Below, piece by piece: positions 17,584 through 26,331 of a stretch of DNA of 60,776 nt. The notes below the pieces were generated by a model. The model made no database searches and was not told where the DNA came from. It was given only the letters and a program-made list of their open reading frames with translations. Position 1 is the stretch's first letter. Each line of letters opens with the position of its first letter. The stretch is taken from contig NZ_MRBS01000006.1 of NCBI RefSeq assembly GCF_001922585.1, positions 1 through 60,776 of the forward strand. The letters are read 5' to 3'. The translations under genes and the position numbers were made by a program. This DNA comes from Pantoea sp. 1.19. GTDB lineage: Bacteria; Pseudomonadota; Gammaproteobacteria; Enterobacterales; Enterobacteriaceae.

Positions 17584-19365
17584 ATGCTTGAGTTAACTGA
17601 ACGCCGCGTTATCCACCGCGCCGCGCGCCTGGACGACCTGCGCGCGCGGCAGTCGCGACCGGTGCCGGTGCTGATTGTTGGCGGGGGGATCAATGGCATC
17701 AGCACCTTCCGCGAACTGGCCCTGCAGGGCATCCCCGCTATCCTGATCGAGAAGGGCGACTGGTGTCAGGGCGCCAGCAGCGCGCTGTCGCGGATGATTC
17801 ACGGCGGCCTGCGCTACCTGGAAAACGGCGAATTTTCCCTGGTCGAGGAAGCCGTGACTGAGCGCGATCGGCTGTTAAAAAACGCACCCCACTGCGTCTT
17901 TCCGCTGCGCACCACCATTCCGATTGACCGCTGGAACGGCGGAATGCTCACGGCCGCCAGGCGTTTTTTTGGCCAGCCGCAGGCGCCGGTACGGCGCAGC
18001 GCGATGCTTATCCACAGCGGCCTGACGCTGTACGATCTTTACACCCGCCGCTATGGCACCCTGCCGAAACACGCCCTGCACGATAAGGCCGCCACCCGCG
18101 AGCGCTGGCCCGACTTTGCCGACTGGGTGACCTGCAGCGCCAGCTACTTTGATGCCTGGATCAGCGCGCCGGAGCGGCTCGGCCTGGAGCTGATTGAGGA
18201 CAGCGAGCGCGCCTGTCCGCATGCCCTGGCGCTGAACTACTTGCGGCTGGTGCACTGCCGCGACGGGCGCGTGACGCTGGAGGACACACTGAGCGGCGAG
18301 CGTTTCACCCTGCAGCCGCACGTGGTGGTCAACGCCGGCGGTGCGTGGATCGATAACCTGAATCAACAGCTGGCCGCCCCGGCCCCGCGGCTGATTGGCG
18401 GCACCAAAGGATCGCACCTGATTCTCGACTGCCCGGCACTGCACGCCGCGCTGGACGGTGAGATGATCTACTTTGAGAACCGAGAAGGCCGCATCTGCAT
18501 CCTGTTTCCGTGGTATCAGCACGTACTGCTTGGCACGACCGATATTCGCGTAGACGATCCGGACGAGGTGGTGTGTGAAAGCGAAGAGCGCGATTACCTG
18601 CTGGACGCCCTGCGGTTTGTGTTTCCCGCTATCGCCATCGATGCCGATGCGGTGCGCTATACCTACTGCGGCGTGCGCCCGCTGCCGGTGAGCGAAGCGC
18701 ACAGCAACGGTGCCATTCCGCGCAGCCACTCGCTGGTCCTGCTGCCGCCGGAGGGAGATCGCGATTTTGTCACCCTGTGCCTGGTCGGCGGCAAGTGGAC
18801 CACCTTCCGCCGCTTTGGCGAGGAGGCGGCAGATCGGGTGCTGCGTCTGCTGGGCGAACGCCGCCGCGTCTCCAGCGCGGCGCTGCCGATTGGCGGCGGC
18901 CAGAACTTTCCCAGCCCGGCGCGGCGGCGGGCCTGGGAGGCGCAGCTGGCGCAGGCCAGCGGTTTGCCGCCGGCGCGCATCACGCAGCTGGTCACCCGCT
19001 ACGGCACCCGTGCGGTGCCGCTGATCGCCCTGCTGAGCCGCGACGGCGATCGCCCGCTGCGCCATCACGCCGGCTACAGCGAGAACGAGCTGCGCTGGCT
19101 GATTCGGCATGAACAGGTCTGCCGGCTGGAAGATCTGCTGCTGCGGCGCACCGCGCTGGCCATCGCCGGCGAGCTGACCGCTCCGCTGGTGACGGAGATC
19201 GCCGCTCTGCTGGCCTCCGCGCTGGCGCTGTCGGCAGACGACGCCCGCCGGCATCTGGCCGAGACCGGCGAGCGCCTGGTGCGACTGCACGGGCTGAGCC
19301 AGTTAGCCCCCCTCGCCACCGCCGGCGCAGAGACGGCGGCCGCCTCGCCACCGGCAGCGGGCTGA
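17584..19365 (+). CDS. FAD-dependent glycerol-3-phosphate dehydrogenase/oxidase family protein
   Basis: 593 residues. Dinucleotide-binding GGGING at 33-38, followed by the GlpD/GlpA-type segment GASSALSRMIHGGLRYLENGEFSLV near 60-85 (quoted in part: SRMIHGGLRYLENGE), and a GlpD C-terminal helical domain from about residue 430. It is about 90 residues longer than E. coli GlpD (501) and has a Ala/Pro-rich tail. GGGAGG lies upstream of the ATG. Likely oxidises glycerol-3-phosphate or a related polyol phosphate at the membrane, passing electrons to quinone; it may be an extra paralogue because no glp genes are near. Confidence 0.85.
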   Translation: MLELTERRVIHRAARLDDLRARQSRPVPVLIVGGGINGISTFRELALQGIPAILIEKGDWCQGASSALSRMIHGGLRYLENGEFSLVEEAVTERDRLLKNAPHCVFPLRTTIPIDRWNGGMLTAARRFFGQPQAPVRRSAMLIHSGLTLYDLYTRRYGTLPKHALHDKAATRERWPDFADWVTCSASYFDAWISAPERLGLELIEDSERACPHALALNYLRLVHCRDGRVTLEDTLSGERFTLQPHVVVNAGGAWIDNLNQQLAAPAPRLIGGTKGSHLILDCPALHAALDGEMIYFENREGRICILFPWYQHVLLGTTDIRVDDPDEVVCESEERDYLLDALRFVFPAIAIDADAVRYTYCGVRPLPVSEAHSNGAIPRSHSLVLLPPEGDRDFVTLCLVGGKWTTFRRFGEEAADRVLRLLGERRRVSSAALPIGGGQNFPSPARRRAWEAQLAQASGLPPARITQLVTRYGTRAVPLIALLSRDGDRPLRHHAGYSENELRWLIRHEQVCRLEDLLLRRTALAIAGELTAPLVTEIAALLASALALSADDARRHLAETGERLVRLHGLSQLAPLATAGAETAAASPPAAG

Positions 19366-19376
19366 TGGCGACCCCG

Positions 19377-19480
19377 GCCTGCATTTGGGGGGCCTCTGAG
19401 GCCCCCGCCGCGCCCGCTAACCACACCGCACCGCCAACGCCGTGAGGTTCCCGACAGAAACGGACAGAATGCCGGCTTCG
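19377..19480. repeat. Tandem intergenic repeat, unit 1 (104 bp)
   Basis: Head-to-tail with 19481-19590. The last 64 bp of the two units differ at only two positions, while the first part differs by indels. Contains a perfect 9-bp inverted repeat GGGGGCCTC-T-GAGGCCCCC at 19388-19406 that could terminate the upstream oxidase gene. Confidence 0.9.
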
Positions 19481-19590
19481 GCCTGCACTCGGGGGTCCTC
19501 TGAAGCCCCCGCCCCGCCCGTGCCCACTAACCGCACCGCACCGCCAACGCCGTGAGGTTCCCGACAGAAACGGACAGGATGCCGGCTTCG
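19481..19590. repeat. Tandem intergenic repeat, unit 2 (110 bp)
   Basis: Second unit, with an imperfect version of the inverted repeat (19490-19510). A partial third junction (GCCTGA) follows. On the minus strand both units are open in more than one frame, encoding segments such as VRFCREPHGVGGAV and SVSVGNLTALAV, but no start or RBS convinces me. Confidence 0.9.
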
Positions 19591-19696
19591 GCCTGAAAGA
19601 TTGCCACTTTTCCCCCAGCGGGATAAATTACGCCCTCGCGATGAAACACAGACACCTGCCAGGCGCCGGGATGCGCCCACGATCACGAGAGGAAAC

Positions 19697-21994
19697 ATGT
19701 CATCTGAATGGCTCTCTTTGTTACTTTTTGCGGCCGCGGTCGCCATTTACGCCACCCTGGCCGGACGCCACCGGTTATGGTTCTCGCTGCTGCTGCTGCT
19801 TTCCGCGCTGTTTGTCATACTGAATGCGACCGAGCTGGCCAGTAACTATTTTACCGGCGAGGGCATCAACGATGCGGTGCTGTACACGCTGACGAACAGC
19901 CTGCAGGGCGCCGGGATCGGCAAATACCTGCTGCCGGCAGGAGGTCTGATGGTGGCGCTGATTGCGCTGTTCTGCGGGCTGGCCTGGATCCTGCGCGGCC
20001 GACGCCGCACCCGCTACAGCGGCCGCTTCAGCCTGCTGGCGCTGCTGCTGGCGCTGGCGTCAATTAATACCTCTCCGGCCTGGCAACAGGTGTCGTCGCT
20101 GATTCGCTCGCAGATTCGCCACGGCGAGTCCGACTTTGCCAGCCATTACCGCGTGCCGGCTAAAACCCTGCCCGCGTCAGCGCCCAACCTGGTGTGGATT
20201 TACGTCGAAAGCCTGGAACGTACCTACCTGGATAATCACCACTTTCCCGATCTGGCGCCGGAGCTGAACCGGACCCGCGCCGACGCGCTGGACTTCAGCG
20301 CCACCCGGCAGCTGCCGGGAACCGAGTACACCATTGCCGGCATGGTGGCGTCGCAGTGCGGCATTCCGCTCTTTGCCCCCTTCGACGGTAACGCCTCCAG
20401 CTCGATGTCCACGTTCTATCCGCGCAACGTCTGTCTGGGCGATATTCTGAAAGCCAACGGTTATGAAAACTATTTTATGCAGGGCGCTAACCTCAGCTTT
20501 GCCGGCAAAGATCTGTTTTTACGCTCGCACGGGTTCGACCACCTCTACGGCCTGAATGAGCTGCAGAGCCGGGTGGATGAGCCGGACTACCGCAACGACT
20601 GGGGCTGGTACGATGACACCGTACTGGATGAGGTCTGGCAGCAATATGTTGCGCTGTCGCAGGCCGGTAAACGCTTCTCGCTGTTTACCCTGACGGTGGA
20701 CACGCATCACCCCGATGGCTTTATCTCCCGCAGCTGTCAGCGCAATCGCTACGCGTTTGACGGGAAAGAGAACCGGTCGCTGGCGGCGGTGGCCTGCAGC
20801 CAGGAGCACGTGGCGCAGCTGATTGAGCGCATTAAAGCGTCGCCGTGGTTCAAAAATACCGTGATCGTGGTGTCGTCGGATCATCTGGCGATGAACAATA
20901 CCGCGTTTAAATACCTCAATCAGCATCCGCGCAATAACCTGTTTTACGTGATCCGCGGCGATCGGCCGCAGGCCGCGCTGAGTGATGCTCCGCGCAGCAC
21001 GCTGGATAACGGCGCTACCGTGCTGGATATGCTGGGCGGCGATCGCGCCATGGGTCTTGGCCGCAGCAGCCTCGCGGAGACCTCGCTGAGCGCGGTGTTT
21101 CCGGATATCAAAGCGAAAATCCTCAGCTGGAAGCCAGATATCATCGGCCTGTGGAACCTGCCTAAACGCATCAGCGACTATCAGGTAGATACGCAGAAAG
21201 GCACCTTTAGCTTTTCCGGCGCCACTTACAAGCTGCCGCTGCTGCTGAGGGTCACCCCACACCAGGTGGAGCCGAAATTTGATGTCTATATCGTGGAGCG
21301 GCTGAAGCTACAGCTGGCGCGCTTTGCCCCGGACGATAAGTTTGTCTGGGTCGACAGCTGCTACAAAATGGGCAATGTCTGGCAGCCGGCGCTGATGACC
21401 GACGTTGGCTTGTGCATCGCCTCGGGCGATCTGAACAGCATTCCCACCCTGCGCAAGCTGCCGTTTGGCAGCAGTCAAGGCCGGGTGGATTTCAGTCAGC
21501 TGCCCGCCGGGGACGATGCGACCCGCGCGCGCAATGTTGCCCGACTGAACGTGCCCGATAGCGACTTTCACTACCCGTCTGACAGCCTGATTTTCTCCCT
21601 GCCGGGCCTGCCGGAGGGGGTGAAGTCAGTGAGCGGCCTCTCCTTTGCCGAAAACTGGGGGCGCTGGTCCGATGCCAATCTGGCGCCGGCGGTCACCCTG
21701 CGCTGGGACGCCCCGCTACCGGCCGCCTTTACGCTAACGCTCACGGCCAAAGCGCTGGGCGATAACGTCGGCAAACCGGTGGCGGTGCGGGTGGGCGACA
21801 GCGAGCAGCTGATCTCGCTGGATCGCGAGGCGAAGAGCGTGACCCTGCGGTTTGCTAACCCACAGGGGGCCGACAGCGTGGTGATTGTGCCACCGGCGCC
21901 GGTCAGCTCGACGCTGGGCACCGTGGAGGGGGCACCCACGCGTAAACTGGGCGTCGGACTGGTGCGCGTGCACATTCAGCCACAGGCGGATTGA
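19697..21994 (+). CDS. opgB: Phosphoglycerol transferase I (osmoregulated periplasmic glucans)
   Basis: A 765-residue inner-membrane enzyme that transfers phosphoglycerol from phosphatidylglycerol to periplasmic glucans. Three to four N-terminal membrane segments (within residues 1-125) lead into a large periplasmic alkaline-phosphatase/sulfatase-like domain: NLVWIYVESLERTY near 170, RQLPGTEYTIAGMVASQCG near 210, and TLTVDTHHPDG near 335. Start at 19697 follows AGAGGAAAC, and the length matches E. coli OpgB (763). The gene is followed after 101 bp by ampH, another envelope gene; in E. coli the two are far apart. Confidence 0.96.
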   Translation: MSSEWLSLLLFAAAVAIYATLAGRHRLWFSLLLLLSALFVILNATELASNYFTGEGINDAVLYTLTNSLQGAGIGKYLLPAGGLMVALIALFCGLAWILRGRRRTRYSGRFSLLALLLALASINTSPAWQQVSSLIRSQIRHGESDFASHYRVPAKTLPASAPNLVWIYVESLERTYLDNHHFPDLAPELNRTRADALDFSATRQLPGTEYTIAGMVASQCGIPLFAPFDGNASSSMSTFYPRNVCLGDILKANGYENYFMQGANLSFAGKDLFLRSHGFDHLYGLNELQSRVDEPDYRNDWGWYDDTVLDEVWQQYVALSQAGKRFSLFTLTVDTHHPDGFISRSCQRNRYAFDGKENRSLAAVACSQEHVAQLIERIKASPWFKNTVIVVSSDHLAMNNTAFKYLNQHPRNNLFYVIRGDRPQAALSDAPRSTLDNGATVLDMLGGDRAMGLGRSSLAETSLSAVFPDIKAKILSWKPDIIGLWNLPKRISDYQVDTQKGTFSFSGATYKLPLLLRVTPHQVEPKFDVYIVERLKLQLARFAPDDKFVWVDSCYKMGNVWQPALMTDVGLCIASGDLNSIPTLRKLPFGSSQGRVDFSQLPAGDDATRARNVARLNVPDSDFHYPSDSLIFSLPGLPEGVKSVSGLSFAENWGRWSDANLAPAVTLRWDAPLPAAFTLTLTAKALGDNVGKPVAVRVGDSEQLISLDREAKSVTLRFANPQGADSVVIVPPAPVSSTLGTVEGAPTRKLGVGLVRVHIQPQAD

Positions 21995-22095
21995 TTCCCC
22001 AGGCTGGCAGAAAAAAAGCCGCGGGGTGCGCTTCAACTGGCTGAAAAAGCGATTACTATGGTGCTTCCTGTCATCACCTGGTCTGGATAGAACCG

Positions 22096-23274
22096 TTGAA
22101 ATCGCTGCGCACCCTGATTATTGCTTTGCTCACCCCCCTGCTGCCCGCACCGGCGCTGGCCGCCGGGGTGGTCGACCCGCTCATGGCCTCGCAAATTGTT
22201 GAGCGCTATGCTGATTCTATTTATGCCAACACCAAAGCCACCGGCATGGCGATGGTGGTGATTGACGCGAATCAGCGGATCTTCACCAGCCGGGGGGCGG
22301 TGAGTCCCGGCAGCAGCCAGCGGCCGCAAAAAGATTCGCTGGTGCGTATTGCCTCCCTGAGCAAGCTGCTGACCAGCGAAGTGATGGTGAAGCTGGCCGA
22401 ACAGGGGCGGCTGAATCTCAACGACCCGCTGAGCCAGTATGCTCCGCCGGGACGCCGCGTGCCAACGGCCGGCGGACAGCGCATTACCCTGCTGAATCTG
22501 GCGACCCACACCAGCGGCCTGCCGCGCGAGCAGCCCGGGGGCAAACCGCACCGCCCGGTGTTTGTCTGGCCGACCTGGAGCCAGCGCTGGAGCTGGGTTA
22601 ACAGCGCCAGCCTGACCCACACACCGGGCACGGTCGCCGCCTATTCGAATCTGGCGTTTGATCTGCTGGGCGATGCGCTGGCGGTCGCCGGCGGCAAGCC
22701 CTATCCGCTGCTGCTACAGCAGCTGATTACCCGACCGCTGGGGATGAAAGACACCACCTTTACCCCTTCGCCCGAGCAGTGCCGCCGGCTGATGATCCCC
22801 GCCAAAGGGGCGAGCCCCTGTAATAACACCCTCGCCGCCATCGGCAGCGGCGGCGTCTACTCCACGCCCGACGATATGGGGCGCTGGATGCAGCAGTTTC
22901 TCTCCTCGGACGTGCACGCGCGCAGCGGCCAGGCCGACCGTCTGCAAACCCTGATCTACCGCCGCGGGCAGCTGAGCCAGGTGATTGGCATGGACGTGCC
23001 GGGCAAGGCGGACGCGCTGGGGATGGGCTGGGTATACATGGCCCCGAAAGAGGGACGGCCAGGGATCATGCAGAAAACCGGCGGCGGCGGCGGCTTTATC
23101 ACCTATATGGCCACGGTGCCGGAGTATAGCGTGGGGGTGTTCGTGGTGGTGGCCCGCTCGCCGGAAACCCGCTTTACGCCAATGAGCAACGGAGCCAATA
23201 ACCTGCTCACCGAGCTTATCGGCAACACGCCGGGCAGCGCCGCGCTGGCGGCCAGCATTATGGAGGAGGAGTAG
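22096..23274 (+). CDS. ampH: Peptidoglycan DD-carboxypeptidase/endopeptidase AmpH
   Basis: 392 residues of the class C beta-lactamase fold. A signal peptide ends near ALA-AG (residue 23). Catalytic motifs: SLSK at 87-90 and YSN at 183-185; the segment KTGGGGGFITYM near residue 335 matches E. coli AmpH. It trims and recycles peptidoglycan in the periplasm and is usually a weak beta-lactamase. The only start that keeps the signal peptide is TTG at 22096; no strong SD precedes it, so translation may be weak. Start is therefore less certain than the identity. Confidence 0.93.
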   Translation: MKSLRTLIIALLTPLLPAPALAAGVVDPLMASQIVERYADSIYANTKATGMAMVVIDANQRIFTSRGAVSPGSSQRPQKDSLVRIASLSKLLTSEVMVKLAEQGRLNLNDPLSQYAPPGRRVPTAGGQRITLLNLATHTSGLPREQPGGKPHRPVFVWPTWSQRWSWVNSASLTHTPGTVAAYSNLAFDLLGDALAVAGGKPYPLLLQQLITRPLGMKDTTFTPSPEQCRRLMIPAKGASPCNNTLAAIGSGGVYSTPDDMGRWMQQFLSSDVHARSGQADRLQTLIYRRGQLSQVIGMDVPGKADALGMGWVYMAPKEGRPGIMQKTGGGGGFITYMATVPEYSVGVFVVVARSPETRFTPMSNGANNLLTELIGNTPGSAALAASIMEEE

Positions 23275-23989
23275 GCCCGCCGGCCTTGAACGGCATCCCC
23301 GGGCGATAGCCGCGGCCAGGCGGCCTGTAGCAGTGAGACGTTTTCGTTCACCAGAGCCCCCGCGGTGACGCAGGAGAGATGTTACCGCTACCCCGGCCGC
23401 TGGCCCGCGGCTGCCATTTACCGAAATCGGCCTGCAGTGCGCATCGTTGCCGTCTATGCCTGGACGCCGTGGCTGGCGGTAAAGCCGGCGGTGCTCGGAG
23501 GAGCCCGCGTGATGCATCAACGCGGGCTGGATCTGCCGCCGGCGGAGCGGCGCCGCGCCGATCGCCTCCCGCTTTGCGCGCAATGCGCTAAAAAAACCGC
23601 TGCGAAGCGCGATGGCGTGCGGAGTATCGGGTGATGGCAGGCGCTGAGCCGATCCCGGGCGCGTCCCCGGCAGGTTTCATGCGGGCGGACAGGCGGAGCA
23701 CGCCGGCCGCGTTCACCCAGTCTGACTGGTATCCCACTGGCGTGACTCCGCCCCAGCGCGCCCTGCTCAGCGGCGATCCAGCGAAGCAGACACAGGGATG
23801 CCCCGTTTTACGGGCTGCCGGCGCGAAAGAGAGGATGGAGGGATGCATGGTGGTGCAGCCGCATGGCTGATTGACCCGCGCGATCGGGATCGGCGCCTTG
23901 CTTCGCAGCGGTGGCCATCACCGCGGCGCGCACGCCATCCTCCGGGCGTCAGAAGAGCAAAAACCCCCGCCGCGAGGCAGGGGTCGGGA
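23275..23989. other. 715-bp GC-rich stretch without a recognisable gene
   Basis: Lies between the ends of ampH and ahpF. Short ORFs occur on both strands (for example 23365-23634 plus and 23714-23583 minus) but none has a good start, family resemblance or conserved motif that I can see. It may hold remains of a decayed gene or the transcription ends of both neighbours. Confidence 0.55.
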
Positions 23990-25546
23990 TTACGCGCTGC
24001 GTATCAGGTGGTCGAAGGCGCTGAGCGAGGCCTTCGCCCCTTCCCCGGAGGCGATGATGATTTGCTTGTAAGGCACGGTGGTACAGTCGCCGGCGGCAAA
24101 CACGCCCTTGACGCTGGTTTCGCACTTCGCATCGATGATGATCTCGCCCATGCGGTTGCGCTCGACCGTCCCGTCCAGCCAGCCGGTGTTTGGCAGCAGG
24201 CCAATCTGCACAAAAATTCCGGCCACCGGCAGGTGGTGTACGGCATCGCTGACGCGATCGCGGTAGTCCAGCCCGGTCAGCGTCTTGCCATCGCCCTTCA
24301 CCTCGGTGGTCTGCGCATTCAGGATGATGTCAACGTTGGCCAGGCTACGCACTTTATCCTGCAGCACCTTGTCGGCCTTCATCTCCGGCGCAAACTCGAG
24401 CAGCGTGACGTGCTCGACGATGCCCGCCAGATCGATAGCGGCTTCCACGCCCGAGTTACCGCCGCCAATCACCGCCACGCGCTTGCCTTTAAACAGCGGG
24501 CCGTCGCAGTGCGGGCAGTAGGTGACGCCGCGGGTGCGGTACTGCTCTTCTCCCGGCACGTTCATGTTGCGCCAGCGGGCGCCGGTGGCAATGATCAGGC
24601 TTTTCGCCTTCAGCACCGCGCCGGAAGCGGTTTCGATCTGGTGCAGGCCGCCCTCTGCCGCCGGGATCAGGCGACTGGCGCTCTGGGTGTCAATGACGTC
24701 GACGTTATAATCATCAACGTGGGCTTTCAGCGCGCCGGCCAGCTTTGCCCCTTCGGTTTTCGGTACCGAGATGTAGTTTTCAATGTCGACGGTATCCAGC
24801 ACCTGACCACCGAAGCGTTCGCCCATCAGTCCGGTGCGAATCCCTTTACGCGCCGCGTACACCGCCGCCGCCGCGCCCGCCGGGCCGCTGCCGACAATCA
24901 GCACATCATACGCTTCGCGCGCGCTGAGCGCCGCCGCGGCGCGTTTTTCAGCGTTAACGTCGACTTTGCTGACGATTTCCGCCAGGGTCATGCGTCCCTG
25001 GCCAAAGGGTTGCTCGTTCAGGAATACCGCCGGAACGCCCATTACGTTACGATCGCCAATCTCCTGCTGAAACGCGCCGCCGTCAATCGCGGTATGGTGA
25101 ATGCGCGGATTGAGGATAGCCATCAGGTTCAGCGCCTGCACCACGTCCGGGCAGTTATGGCAGGAGAGGGAATAGTAGGTTTCAAAATGCAGATCGCCAT
25201 CCAGCTCGCGCACCTGCACCAGCAGATCCTGCGCCTCTTTCGAGGGGTGGCCACCGGTCTGCAGCAGCGCCAGCACCAGCGAGGTGAACTCGTGCCCCAG
25301 CGGCGAGCCGGCAAAGCGCGGGCCGTGTTGGGTCTGCGGATTGGCAATCATAAATGACGGCTTGCGCACCGCCAGCTGATTATCTTCGCGGTAGCTGACC
25401 TTGTCAGACAGACCGGCAATGGTGGTTAACAGTTCACGAATTTCCGCCGATGTGGCGCCGTCGTCCAGCGTGGCGACCAGCTCTACCGGCTGCGTGAGTT
25501 TTTCAAGATAAGCCTTTAACTGGGCTTGCATAGTGGTATCGAGCAT
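23990..25546 (-). CDS. ahpF: Alkyl hydroperoxide reductase subunit F
   Basis: A 518-residue flavoprotein that reduces AhpC with NADH. The N-terminal double thioredoxin-fold domain carries C129 and C132 (CHNC), the FAD site GSGPAG is at 219-224, and the thioredoxin-reductase-like redox pair is C344/C347 (CPHC). Located 77 bp downstream of ahpC with an intrinsic terminator-like hairpin in between. Confidence 0.97.
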   Translation of the reverse strand: MLDTTMQAQLKAYLEKLTQPVELVATLDDGATSAEIRELLTTIAGLSDKVSYREDNQLAVRKPSFMIANPQTQHGPRFAGSPLGHEFTSLVLALLQTGGHPSKEAQDLLVQVRELDGDLHFETYYSLSCHNCPDVVQALNLMAILNPRIHHTAIDGGAFQQEIGDRNVMGVPAVFLNEQPFGQGRMTLAEIVSKVDVNAEKRAAAALSAREAYDVLIVGSGPAGAAAAVYAARKGIRTGLMGERFGGQVLDTVDIENYISVPKTEGAKLAGALKAHVDDYNVDVIDTQSASRLIPAAEGGLHQIETASGAVLKAKSLIIATGARWRNMNVPGEEQYRTRGVTYCPHCDGPLFKGKRVAVIGGGNSGVEAAIDLAGIVEHVTLLEFAPEMKADKVLQDKVRSLANVDIILNAQTTEVKGDGKTLTGLDYRDRVSDAVHHLPVAGIFVQIGLLPNTGWLDGTVERNRMGEIIIDAKCETSVKGVFAAGDCTTVPYKQIIIASGEGAKASLSAFDHLIRSA

Positions 25547-25567
25547 TAAAGCCTCCCCGGCGAAAAA

Positions 25568-25587
25568 ACGGGTGCCGCAGCACCCGT
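25568..25587 (-). terminator. Hairpin with T-run between ahpC and ahpF (attenuator)
   Basis: ACGGGTGC-loop-GCACCCGT, an 8-bp perfect stem, with six T on the minus strand directly after. It sits 36 bp after the ahpC stop and upstream of ahpF, so it should let only part of the transcripts reach ahpF. Confidence 0.82.
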
Positions 25588-25623
25588 GAACACGTCAATG
25601 ATGAACGCCCATGGCGATCCGCG

Positions 25624-26187
25624 TTAAATTTTACCGACCAGGTCCAGAGACGGCGCCAGCGTCGCGTCACCCTCTTTCCATTTGGCCGGGCAGACTTCAC
25701 CCGGGTGCGCAGCCACGTACTGGGCGGCTTTCACTTTGCGCAGCAGGTCCGAAGCGTCGCGGCCAATGCCTTCGGCGGTCACTTCAACGGCCTGGATGAT
25801 GCCCTGCGGGTCAACGATAAAGGTGCCGCGATCGGCCAGGCCCTGATCTTCGCGCATGTTGTCGAAGTTACGGGTCAGCGCGCCGGTCGGGTCGCCTATC
25901 ATGGCGTATTTGATTTTGGCGATGGTCTCAGAGCTGCCGTGCCACGCTTTGTGGGTAAAGTGGGTGTCGGTGGAGACAGAGTAGATATCCACGCCCAGCT
26001 TCTGGAACTCATCGTAGTGATCGGCTACGTCACCCAGCTCGGTCGGGCAGACGAAGGTAAAATCGGCCGGATAGAAGAAGAACACGCTCCAGCGGCCTTC
26101 GGTATCTTTCTCGGTCACTTCGATGAATTCACCGTTTTTGAAGGCCTGGTTGGTGAAGGGTTTGATTTTGGTATTAATCAGGGACAT
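25624..26187 (-). CDS. ahpC: Alkyl hydroperoxide reductase subunit C (2-Cys peroxiredoxin)
   Basis: 187 residues. Peroxidatic C47 lies in FTFVCPTE, and resolving C166 in [10 protein letters not shown]. It scavenges hydrogen peroxide and organic peroxides in the cytoplasm and is recycled by AhpF. The ATG follows an AGGAGG sequence. In enterobacteria ahpC is activated by OxyR; the 144-bp upstream gap is where a site would lie, but I could not identify one by eye. Confidence 0.98.
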   Translation of the reverse strand: MSLINTKIKPFTNQAFKNGEFIEVTEKDTEGRWSVFFFYPADFTFVCPTELGDVADHYDEFQKLGVDIYSVSTDTHFTHKAWHGSSETIAKIKYAMIGDPTGALTRNFDNMREDQGLADRGTFIVDPQGIIQAVEVTAEGIGRDASDLLRKVKAAQYVAAHPGEVCPAKWKEGDATLAPSLDLVGKI

Positions 26188-26331
26188 GTGGTTTCCTCCT
26201 GTTGTCGTTGGAGGAAAAAGTACCGAAATCTGTGACGCAGGGCTAATTCGTTGGGCGTATTAAATCAATCAGCAAAACCTTACGCCCGCGCACGCCGGCG
26301 CTCCGCCGCGCCCGGCGCGGCGGCATGCGCA

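Noticed and set aside
17875-19290. 471-codon ORF antisense to the GlpD-like gene
   Set aside because: Low-complexity Gln/Arg/Ala product, no RBS, and the plus strand encodes a clear enzyme. A GC-rich shadow frame.
23798-25357. 519-codon ORF antisense to ahpF
   Set aside because: The His/Arg/Gln-rich translation is the usual antisense artefact; ahpF is unambiguous on the minus strand.
26303-26323. Perfect 10-bp inverted repeat after the ABC ATPase gene as a terminator
   Set aside because: No T-run follows on the minus strand; kept only as a remark in the ATPase entry.
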